A stretch of DNA of 64,000 nucleotides from assembly GCA_905220665.1 (NCBI GenBank), contig CAJNAR010000191.1:1-64000 (forward strand), in the 5' to 3' direction. Positions within the stretch are counted from its first letter, which is position 1, and each line of letters opens with the position of its first letter. This DNA comes from Albugo candida. Lineage: Eukaryota > Oomycota > Peronosporomycetes > Albuginales > Albuginaceae. The translations under genes and the position numbers were made by a program. Under the pieces are notes generated by a model. It made no database searches, was not told the DNA's origin, and was given only the letters and a program-made list of their open reading frames with translations. Below, piece after piece: positions 1 to 12,000 of this stretch.

Positions 1-3000
1 CCGTATCTTGTGATGAAAATACAACCACTTCGTCGATTTCGTCGGGCTTGACTGATTCATGGATGATTTCGGTCACCTCCACCTCTGCGACTTTCACTTC
101 CTCCACATCAGGTCGAATCTCCTCTTCAATCTCCTTCGTCGTTTTCCTTTGACTACTTGGTCTTCTTTTTCTTCTTCTTAGACACTACTGTCTCTTCCAT
201 AGTCGAGGTAGGCATCTTTTGAATATCGCTGTCACTATCGCTATAATCGTGCTTCGTTTCCACAGTTGTCAGTCGAAGAGTGTCAGGCTGCGCCAGATGA
301 CCAATTTCTTGAGGAACGGTTTGGACCTTATCTTCTGATGAAAATACAACCACTTCGTCGATCTCATTAGGCTTGACTGATTCATGGATGATTTCGGTCA
401 CCTCCACCTCTGTGACTTTCACTTCCTCCACATCAGGTCGAATCTCCTCTTCAATCTCCTTCGTCGTTTTCTTTGGCTTCTTGGTCTTCTTTTTCTTCTT
501 CTTAGACACTACTGTCTCTTCCATAGTCGAGGTAGGCATCTTTTGAATATCGCTGTCACTGTCGGGATAATCGCGCTGCGTTTCCTTAGTTGTCAGTCGA
601 AGAGTGTCAGGCTGCGCCAGATGACCAATTTCTTGAGGAACGGTTTGGACCTTATCTTCTGATGAAAATACAACCACTTCGTCGATCTCATTAGGCTTGA
701 CTGATTCATGGATGATTTCGGTCACCTCCACCTCTGTGACTTTCACTTCCTCCACATCAGGTCGAATCTCCTCTTCAATCTCCTTCGTCGTTTTCTTTGG
801 CTTCTTGGTCTTCTTTTTCTTCTTCTTAGACACTACTGTCTCTTCCATAGTCGAGGTAGGCATCTTTTGAATATCGCTGTCACTATCGCTATAATCGTGC
901 TTCGTTTCCACAGTTGTCATTCGAAGACTGTCAGGCTGCGCCAGATGACCAATTTCTTGAGGAACGGTTTGGACCTTATCTTCTGATGAAAATACAACCA
1001 CTTCGTCGATCTCATTAGGCTTGACTGATTCATGGATGATTTCGGTCACCTCCACCTCTGTGACTTTCACTTCCTCCACATCAGGTCGAATCTCCTCTTC
1101 AATCTCCTTCGTCGTTTTCTTTGGCTTCTTGGTCTTCTTTTTCTTCTTCTTAGACACTACTGTCTCTTCCATAGTCGAGGTAGGCATCTTTTGAATATCG
1201 CTGTCACTATCGCTATAATCGTGCTTCGTTTCCACAGTTGTCAGTCGAAGAGTGTCAGGCTGCGCCAGATGACCAATTTCTTGAGGAACGGTTTGGACCT
1301 TATCTTCTGATGAAAATACAACCACTTCGTCGATCTCATTAGGCTTGACTGATTCATGGATGATTTCGGTCACCTCCACCTCTGTGACTTTCACTTCCTC
1401 CACATCAGGTCGAATCTCCTCTTCAATCTCCTTCGTCGTTTTCTTTGGCTTCTTGGTCTTATTTTTCTTCTTCTTAGACACTACTGTCTCTTCAATAGTC
1501 GAGGTAGGCATCTTTTGAATATCGCTGTCACTATCGCTATAATCATGCTTCGTTTCCACAGTTGTCAGTCGAAGAGTGTCAGGCTGCGCCAGATGACCAA
1601 TTTCTTGAGGAACGGTTTGGACCTTATCTTCTGATGAAAATACAACCACTTCGTCGATCTCATTAGGCTTGACTGATTCATGGATGATTTCGGTCACCTC
1701 CACCTCTGTGACTTTCACTTCCTCCACATCAGGTCGAATCTCCTCTTCAATCTCCTTCGTCGTTTTCTTTGGCTTCTTGGTCTTCTTTTTCTTCTTCTTA
1801 GACACTACTGTCTCTTCCATAGTCGAGGTAGGCATCTTTTGAATATCGCTGTCACTGTCGGGATAATCGCGCTGCGTTTCCTTAGTTGTCAGTCGAAGAG
1901 TGTCAGGCTGCGCCAGATGACTAATTTCTTGAGGAACGGTTTGGACCGTGTCTTGTGATGAAAATACAACCACTTCGTCGATCTCATTAGGCTTGACTGA
2001 TTCATGGATGATTTCGGTCACCTCCACCTCTGTGACTTTCACTTCCTCCACATCAGGTCGAATCTCCTCTTCAATCTCCTTCGTCGTTTTCTTTGGCTTC
2101 TTGGTCTTCTTTTTCTTCTTCTTAGACAGCTCTGTCTCTTCAATAGTCGAGGTAGGCATCTTTTGAATATCGCTGTCACTATCGGTATAATCGCGCTTCG
2201 TTTCCACAGTTGTCAGTCGAAGAGTGTCAGGCTGCGCCAGATGACCAATATCTTGAGGAACGGTTTGGACCGTATCTTGTGATGAAAATACAACCACTTC
2301 GTCGATTTCGTCGGGCTTGACTGATTCATGGATGATTTCGGTCACCTCCACCTCTGTGACTTTCACTTCCTCCACATCAGGTCGAATCTCCTCTTCAATC
2401 TCCTTCGTCGTTTTGTTTGGCTTCTTGGTCTTCTTTTTCTTCTTCTTAGACACTACTGTCTCTTCCATAGTCGAGGTAGGCATCTTTTGAATATCGCTGT
2501 CACTATCGCTATAATCGTGCTTCGTTTCCACAGTTGTCAGTCGAAGAGTGTCAGGCTGCGCCAGATGACCAATTTCTTGAGGAACGGTTTGGACCGTATC
2601 TTGTGATGAAAATACAACCACTTCGTCGATCTCATTAGGCTTGACTGATTCATGGATGATTTCGGTCACCTCCACCTCTGTGACTTTCACTTCCTCCACA
2701 TCAGGTCGAATCTCCTCTTCAATCTCCTTCGTCGTTTTGTTTGGCTTCTTGGTCTTCTTTTTCTTCTTCTTAGACACTACTGTCTCTTCCATAGTCGAGG
2801 TAGGCATCTTTTGAATATCGCTGTCACTATCGCTATAATCATGCTTCGTTTCCACAGTTGTCAGTCGAAGACTGTCAGGCTGCGCCAGATGACCAATTTC
2901 TTGAGGAACGGTTTGGACCGTATCTTTGTGATGAAAATACAACCACTTCGTCGATCTCATTAGGCTTGACTGATTCATGGATGATTTCGGTCACCTCCAC

Positions 3001-6000
3001 CTCTGTGACTTTCACTTCCTCCACATCAGGTCGAATCTCCTCTTCAATCTCCTTCGTCGTTTTCTTTGGCTTCTTGGTCTTCTTTTTCTTCTTTTAGACA
3101 GCTCTGTCTCTTCAATAGTCGAGGTAGGCATCTTTTGAATATCGCTGTCACTATCGCTATAATCATGCTTCGTTTCCACAGTTGTCAGTCGAAGAGTGTC
3201 AGGCTGCGCCAGATGACCAATTTCTTGAGGAACGGTTTGGACCTTATCTTCTGATGAAAATACAACCACTTCGTCGATCTCATTAGGCTTGACTGATTCA
3301 TGGATGATTTCGGTCACCTCCACCTCTGTGACTTTCACTTCCTCCACATCAGGTCGAATCTCCTCTTCAATCTCCTTCGTCGTTTTCTTTGGCTTCTTGG
3401 TCTTCTTTTTCTTCTTCTTAGACAGCTCTGTCTCTTCAATAGTCGAGGTAGGCATCTTTTGAATATCGCTGTCACTATCGCTATAATCGTGCTTCGTTTC
3501 CACAGTTGTCAGTCGAAGAGTGTCAGGCTGCGCCAGATGACCAATTTCTTGAGGAACGGTTTGGACCGTGTCTTGTGATGAAAATACAACCACTTCGTCG
3601 ATCTCATTAGGCTTGACTGATTCATGGATGATTTCGGTCACCTCCACCTCTGTGACTTTCACTTCCTCCACATCAGGTCGAATCTCCTCTTCAATCTCCT
3701 TCGTCGTTTTCTTTGGCTTCTTGGTCTTCTTTTTCTTCTTCTTAGACACTACTGTCTCTTCCATAGTCGAGGTAGGCATCTTTTGAATATCGCTGTCACT
3801 GTCGGGATAATCGCGCTGCGTTTCCTTAGTTGTCAGTCGAAGAGTGTCAGGCTGCGCCAGATGACCAATTTCTTGAGGAACGGTTTGGACCGTGTCTTGT
3901 GATGAAAATACAACCACTTCGTCGATCTCATTAGGCTTGACTGATTCATGGATGATTTCGGTCACCTCCACCTCTGTGACTTTCACTTCCTCCACATCAG
4001 GTCGAATCTCCTCTTCAATCTCCTTCGTCGTTTTCTTTGGCTTCTTGGTCTTCTTTTTCTTCTTCTTAGACACTACTGTCTCTTCCATAGTCGAGGTAGG
4101 CATCTTTTGAATATCGCTGTCACTGTCGGGATAATCGCGCTGCGTTTCCTTAGTTGTCAGTCGAAGAGTGTCAGGCTGCGCCAGATGACTAATTTCTTGA
4201 GGAACGGTTTGGACCGTGTCTTGTGATGAAAATACAACCACTTCGTCGATCTCATTAGGCTTGACTGATTCATGGATGATTTCGGTCACCTCCACCTCTG
4301 TGACTTTCACTTCCTCCACATCAGGTCGAATCTCCTCTTCAATCTCCTTCGTCGTTTTCTTTGGCTTCTTGGTCTTCTTTTTCTTCTTCTTAGACACTAC
4401 TGTCTCTTCCATAGTCGAGGTAGGCATCTTTTGAATATCGCTGTCACTATCGGGATAATCGCGCTTCGTTTCCTTAGTTGTCAGTCGAAGAGTGTCAGGC
4501 TGCGCCAGATGACCAATTTCTTGAGGAACGGTTTGGACCGTATCTTCTGATGAAAATACAACCACTTCGTCGATCTCATTAGGCTTGACTGATTCATGGA
4601 TGATTTCGGTCACCTCCACCTCTGTGACTTTCACTTCCTCCACATCAGGTCGAATCTCCTCTTCAATCTCCTTCGTCGTTTTCTTTGGCTTCTTGGTCTT
4701 CTTTTTCTTCTTCTTAGACACTACTGTCTCTTCCATAGTCGAGGTAGGCATCTTTTGAATATCGCTGTCACTATCGCTATAATCGTGCTTCGTTTCCACA
4801 GTTGTCAGTCGAAGAGTGTCAGGCTGCGCCAGATGACCAATTTCTTGAGGAACGGTTTGGACCGTTATCTTCTGATGAAAATACAACCACTTCGTCGATC
4901 TCATTAGGCTTGACTGATTCATGGATGATTTCGGTCACCTCCACCTCTGTGACTTTCACTTCCTCCACATCAGGTCGAATCTCCTCTTCAATCTCCTTCG
5001 TCGTTTTCTTTGGCTTCTTGGTCTTCTTTTTCTTCTTCTTAGACACTACTGTCTCTTCCATAGTCGAGGTAGGCATCTTTTGAATATCGCTGTCACTATC
5101 GCTATAATCGTGCTTCGTTTCCACAGTTGTCAGTCGAAGAGTGTCAGGCTGCGCCAGATGACCAATTTCTTGAGGAACGGTTTGGACCGTATCTTGTGAT
5201 GAAAATACAACCACTTCGTCGATCTCATTAGGCTTGACTGATTCATGGATGATTTCGGTCACCTCCACCTCTGTGACTTTCACTTCCTCCACATCAGGTC
5301 GAATCTCCTCTTCAATCTCCTTCGTCGTTTTCTTTGGCTTCTTGGTCTTCTTTTTCTTCTTCTTAGACACTACTGTCTCTTCCATAGTCGAGGTAGGCAT
5401 CTTTTGAATATCGCTGTCACTATCGCTATAATCGTGCTTCGTTTCCACAGTTGTCAGTCGAAGAGTGTCAGGCTGCGCCAGATGACCAATTTCTTGAGGA
5501 ACGGTTTGGACCGTGTCTTGTGATGAAAATACAACCACTTCGTCGATTTCGTCGGGCTTGACTGATTCATGGATGATTTCGGTCACCTCCACCTCTGCGA
5601 CTTTCACTTCCTCCACATCAGGTCGAATCTCCTCTTCAATCTCCTTCGTCGTTTTCTTTGGCTTCTTGGTCTTCTTTTTCTTCTTCTTAGACACTACTGT
5701 CTCTTCCATAGTCGAGGTAGGCATCTTTTGAATATCGCTGTCACTATCGCTATAATCGTGCTTCGTTTCCACAGTTGTCAGTCGAAGAGTGTCAGGCTGC
5801 GCCAGATGACCAATTTCTTGAGGAACGGTTTGGACCGTGTCTTGTGATGAAAATACAACCACTTCGTCGATTTCGTCGGGCTTGACTGATTCATGGATGA
5901 TTTCGGTCACCTCCACCTCTGCGACTTTCACTTCCTCCACATCAGGTCGAATCTCCTCTTCAGTCTCCTTCGTCGTTTTCTTTGGCTTCTTGGTCTTCTT

Positions 6001-9000
6001 TTTCTTCTTCTTAGACACTACTGTCTCTTCCATAGTCGAGGTAGGCATCTTTTGAATATCGCTGTCACTATCGGGATAATCGCGCTTCGTTTCCTTAGTT
6101 GTCAGTCGAAGAGTGTCAGGCTGCGCCAGATGACCAATTTCTTGAGGAACGGTTTGGACCGTATCTTCTGATGAAAATACAACCACTTCGTCGATCTCAT
6201 TAGGCTTGACTGATTCATGGATGATTTCGGTCACCTCCACCTCTGCGACTTTCACTTCCTCCACATCAGGTCGAATCTCCTCTTCAATCTCCTTCGTCGT
6301 TTTCTTTGGCTTCTTGGTCTTATTTTTCTTCTTCTTAGACACTACTGTCTCTTCCATAGTCGAGGTAGGCATCTTTTGAATATCGCTGTCACTGTCGGGA
6401 TAATCGCGCTTCGTTTCCACAGTTGTCAGTCGAAGACTGTCAGGCTGCGCCAGATGACCAATTTCTTGAGGAACGGTTTGGACCGTATCTTCTGATGAAA
6501 ATACAACCACTTCGTCGATCTCATTAGGCTTGACTGATTCATGGATGATTTCGGTCACCTCCACCTCTGCGACTTTCACTTCCTCCACATCAGGTCGAAT
6601 CTCCTCTTCAATCTCCTTCGTCGTTTTCTTTGGCTTCTTGGTCTTATTTTTCTTCTTCTTAGACACTACTGTCTCTTCCATAGTCGAGGTAGGCATCTTT
6701 TGAATATCGCTGTCACTGTCGGGATAATCGCGCTGCGTTTCCTTAGTTGTCAGTCGAAGAGTGTCAGGCTGCGCCAGATGACCAATTTCTTGAGGAACGG
6801 TTTGGACCGTATCTTCTGATGAAAATACAACCACTTCGTCGATCTCATTAGGCTTGACTGATTCATGGATGATTTCGGTCACCTCCACCTCTGCGACTTT
6901 CACTTCCTCCACATCAGGTCGAATCTCCTCTTCAATCTCCTTCGTCGTTTTCTTTGGCTTCTTGGTCTTCTTTTTCTTCTTCTTAGACACTACTGTCTCT
7001 TCCATAGTCGAGGTAGGCATCTTTTGAATATCGCTGTCACTATCGCTATAATCGTGCTTCGTTTCCACAGTTGTCAGTCGAAGAGTGTCAGGCTGCGCCA
7101 GATGACCAATTTCTTGAGGAACGGTTTGGACCGTATCTTCTGATGAAAATACAACCACTTCGTCGATCTCATTAGGCTTGACTGATTCATGGATGATTTC
7201 GGTCACCTCCACCTCTGCGACTTTCACTTCCTCCACATCAGGTCGAATCTCCTCTTCAGTCTCCTTCGTCGTTTTCTTTGGCTTCTTGGTCTTCTTTTTC
7301 TTCTTCTTAGACACTACTGTCTCTTCCATAGTCGAGGTAGGCATCTTTTGAATATCGCTGTCACTATCGCTATAATCGTGCTTCGTTTCCACAGTTGTCA
7401 GTCGAAGAGTGTCAGGCTGCGCCAGATGACCAATTTCTTGAGGAACGGTTTGGACCGTGTCTTCTGATGAAAATACAACCACTTCGTCGATCTCATTAGG
7501 CTTGACTGATTCATGGATGATTTCGGTCACCTCCACCTCTGTGACTTTCACTTCCTCCACATCAGGTCGAATCTCCTCTTCGATCTCCTTCGTCGTTTTG
7601 TTTGGCTTCTTGGTCTTCTTTTTCTTCTTCTTAGACACTACTGTCTCTTCCATAGTCGAGGTAGGCATCTTTTGAATATCGCTGTCACTATCGCTATAAT
7701 CGTGCTTCGTTTCCACAGTTGTCAGTCGAAGAGTGTCAGGCTGCGCCAGATGACCAATTTCTTGAGGAACGGTTTGGACCGTATCTTCTGATGAAAATAC
7801 AGCCACTTCGTCGATCTCATTAGGCTTGACTGATTCATGGATGATTTCGGTCACCTCCACCTCTGTGACTTTCACTTCCTCCACATCAGGTCGAATCTCC
7901 TCTTCAATCTCCTTCGTCGTTTTCTTTGGCTTCTTGGTCTTCTTTTTCTTCTTCTTAGACACTACTGTCTCTTCCATTGTCGAGGTAGGCATCTTTTGAA
8001 TATCGCTGTCACTATCGCTATAATCGTGCTTCGTTTCCACAGTTGTCATTCGAAGACTGTCAGGCTGCGCCAGATGACCAATTTCTTGAGGAACGGTTTG
8101 GACCGTATCTTGTGATGAAAATACAACCACTTCGTCGATCTCATTAGGCTTGACTGATTCATGGATGATTTCGGTCACCTCCACCTCTGTGACTTTCACT
8201 TCCTCCACATCAGGTCGAATCTCCTCTTCAATCTCCTTCGTCGTTTTGTTTGGCTTCTTGGTCTTCTTTTTCTTCTTTTTAGACAGCTCTGTCTCTTCCA
8301 TAGTCGAGGTAGGCATCTTTTGAATATCGCTGTCACTATCGGGATAATCGTGCTTCGTTTCCACAGTTGTCAGTCGAAGAGTGTCAGGCTGCGCCAGATG
8401 ACCAATTTCTTGAGGAACGGTTTGGACCGTATCTTGTGATGAAAATACAACCACTTCGTCGATCTCATTAGGCTTGACTGATTCATGGATGATTTCGGTC
8501 ACCTCCACCTCTGTGACTTTCACTTCCTCCACATCAGGTCGAATCTCCTCTTCAATCTCCTTCGTCGTTTTGTTTGGCTTCTTGGTCTTCTTTTTCTTCT
8601 TCTTAGACACTACTGTCTCTTCCATAGTCGAGGTAGGCATCTTTTGAATATCGCTGTCACTATCGCTATAATCGTGCTTCGTTTCCACAGTTGTCAGTCG
8701 AAGAGTGTCAGGCTGCGCCAGATGACCAATTTCTTGAGGAACGGTTTGGACCGTATCTTGTGATGAAAATACAACCACTTCGTCGATCTCATTAGGCTTG
8801 ACTGATTCATGGATGATTTCGGTCACCTCCACCTCTGTGACTTTCACTTCCTCCACATCAGGTCGAATCTCCTCTTCAATCTCCTTCGTCGTTTTGTTTG
8901 GCTTCTTGGTCTTCTTTTTCTTCTTCTTAGACACTACTGTCTCTTCCATTGTCGAGGTAGGCATCTTTTGAATATCGCTGTCACTATCGCTATAATCGTG

Positions 9001-12000
9001 CTTCGTTTCCACAGTTGTCAGTCGAAGAGTGTCAGGCTGCGCCAGATGACCAATTTCTTGAGGAACGGTTTGGACCGTATCTTGTGATGAAAATACAACC
9101 ACTTCGTCGATCTCATTAGGCTTGACTGATTCATGGATGATTTCGGTCACCTCCACCTCTGTGACTTTCACTTCCTCCACATCAGGTCGAATCTCCTCTT
9201 CAATCTCCTTCGTCGTTTTGTTTGGCTTCTTGGTCTTCTTTTTCTTCTTCTTAGACACTACTGTCTCTTCCATAGTCGAGGTAGGCATCTTTTGAATATC
9301 GCTGTCACTATCGCTATAATCATGCTTCGTTTCCACAGTTGTCAGTCGAAGACTGTCAGGCTGCGCCAGATGACCAATTTCTTGAGGAACGGTTTGGACC
9401 GTATTTTGTGATGAAAATACAACCACTTCGTCGATCTCATTAGGCTTGACTGATTCATGGATGATTTCGGTCACCTCCACCTCTGTGACTTTCACTTCCT
9501 CCACATCAGGTCGAATCTCCTCTTCAATCTCCTTCGTCGTTTTCTTTGGCTTCTTGGTCTTCTTTTTCTTCTTCTTAGACACTACTGTCTCTTCCATTGT
9601 CGAGGTAGGCATCTTTTGAATATCGCTGTCACTATCGCTATAATCGTGCTTCGTTTCCACAGTTGTCAGTCGAAGACTGTCAGGCTGCGCCAGATGACCA
9701 ATTTCTTGAGGAACGGTTTGGACCGTATCTTGTGATGAAAATACAACCACTTCGTCGATCTCATTAGGCTTGACTGATTCATGGATGATTTCGGTCACCT
9801 CCACCTCTGTGACTTTCACTTCCTCCACATCAGGTCGAATCTCCTCTTCAATCTCCTTCGTCGTTTTGTTTGGCTTCTTGGTCTTCTTTTTCTTCTTTTT
9901 AGACAGCTCTGTCTCTTCCATAGTCGAGGTAGGCATCTTTTGAATATCGCTGTCACTATCGGGATAATCGTGCTTCGTTTCCACAGTTGTCAGTCGAAGA
10001 GTGTCAGGCTGCGCCAGATGACCAATTCTTGAGGAACGGTTTGGACCGTATCTTGTGATGAAAATACAACCACTTCGTCGATCTCATTAGGCTTGACTGA
10101 TTCATGGATGATTTCGGTCACCTCCACCTCTGTGACTTTCACTTCCTCCACATCAGGTCGAATCTCCTCTTCAATCTCCTTCGTCGTTTTGTTTGGCTTC
10201 TTGGTCTTCTTTTTCTTCTTCTTAGACACTACTGTCTCTTCCATAGTCGAGGTAGGCATCTTTTGAATATCGCTGTCACTATCGCTATAATCGCGCTTCG
10301 TTTCCACAGTTGTCAGTCGAAGAGTGTCAGGCTGCGCCAGATGACCAATTTCTTGAGGAACGGTTTGGACCGTATCTTCTGATGAAAATACAACCACTTC
10401 GTCGATCTCATTAGGCTTGACTGATTCATGGATGATTTCGGTCACCTCCACCTCTGTGACTTTCACTTCCTCCACATCAGGTCGAATCTCCTCTTCAATC
10501 TCCTTCGTCGTTTTCTTTGGCTTCTTGGTCTTCTTTTTCTTCTTCTTAGACACTACTGTCTCTTCCATAGTCGAGGTAGGCATCTTTTGAATATCGCTGT
10601 CACTATCGCTATAATCGTGCTTCGTTTCCACAGTTGTCAGTCGAAGAGTGTCAGGCTGCGCCAGATGACCAATTTCTTGAGGAACGGTTTGGACCGTATC
10701 TTGTGATGAAAATACAACCACTTCGTCGATCTCATTAGGCTTGACTGATTCATGGATGATTTCGGTCACCTCCACCTCTGTGACTTTCACTTCCTCCACA
10801 TCAGGTCGAATCTCCTCTTCAATCTCCTTCGTCGTTTTCTTTGGCTTCTTGGTCTTCTTTTTCTTCTTCTTAGACACTACTGTCTCTTCCATAGTCGAGG
10901 TAGGCATCTTTTGAATATCGCTGTCACTATCGCTATAATCATGCTTCGTTTCCACAGTTGTCAGTCGAAGACTGTCAGGCTGCGCCAGATGACCAATTTC
11001 TTGAGGAACGGTTTGGACCGTATTTTGTGATGAAAATACAACCACTTCGTCGATCTCATTAGGCTTGACTGATTCATGGATGATTTCGGTCACCTCCACC
11101 TCTGTGACTTTCACTTCCTCCACATCAGGTCGAATCTCCTCTTCAATCTCCTTCGTCGTTTTCTTTGGCTTCTTGGTCTTCTTTTTCTTCTTCTTAGACA
11201 CTACTGTCTCTTCCATAGTCGAGGTAGGCATCTTTTGAATATCGCTGTCACTATCGCTATAATCATGCTTCGTTTCCACAGTTGTCAGTCGAAGAGTGTC
11301 AGGCTGCGCCAGATGACCAATTTCTTGAGGAACGGTTTGGACCGTTCTTGTGATGAAAATACAACCACTTCGTCGATCTCATTAGGCTTGACTGATTCAT
11401 GGATGATTTCGGTCACCTCCACCTCTGTGACTTTCACTTCCTCCACATCAGGTCGAATCTCCTCTTCAATCTCCTTCGTCGTTTTCTTTGGCTTCTTGGT
11501 CTTCTTTTTCTTCTTCTTAGACACTACTGTCTCTTCCATAGTCGAGGTAGGCATCTTTTGAATATCGCTGTCACTATCGCTATAATCGTGCTTCGTTTCC
11601 ACAGTTGTCAGTCGAAGAGTGTCAGGCTGCGCCAGATGACCAATTTCTTGAGGAACGGTTTGGACCGTATCTTCTGATGAAAATACAACCACTTCGTCGA
11701 TCTCATTAGGCTTGACTGATTCATGGATGATTTCGGTCACCTCCACCTCTGTGACTTTCACTTCCTCCACATCAGGTCGAATCTCCTCTTCAATCTCCTT
11801 CGTCGTTTTCTTTGGCTTCTTGGTCTTCTTTTTCTTCTTCTTAGACACTACTGTCTCTTCCATAGTCGAGGTAGGCATCTTTTGAATATCGCTGTCACTA
11901 TCGCTATAATCGTGCTTCGTTTCCACAGTTGTCATCGAAGACTGTCAGGCTGCGCCAGATGACCAATTTCTTGAGGAACGGTTTGGACCGTATCTTCTGA

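Noticed and set aside
11285..11935. Separate genes for each frame block in the array
   Set aside because: The blocks begin at repeat-internal ATGs and abut at one-base indels. They are one interrupted gene.
384..11962. Series of about 35 plus-strand ORFs of about 92 residues, hydrophobic, one per repeat unit
   Set aside because: They are the antisense mirror of the minus-strand repeat. Poly-Lys codons read as Phe/Leu on the other strand, which gives false TM-like sequence. The minus frame is shared with a unique N-terminal gene and explains the period.
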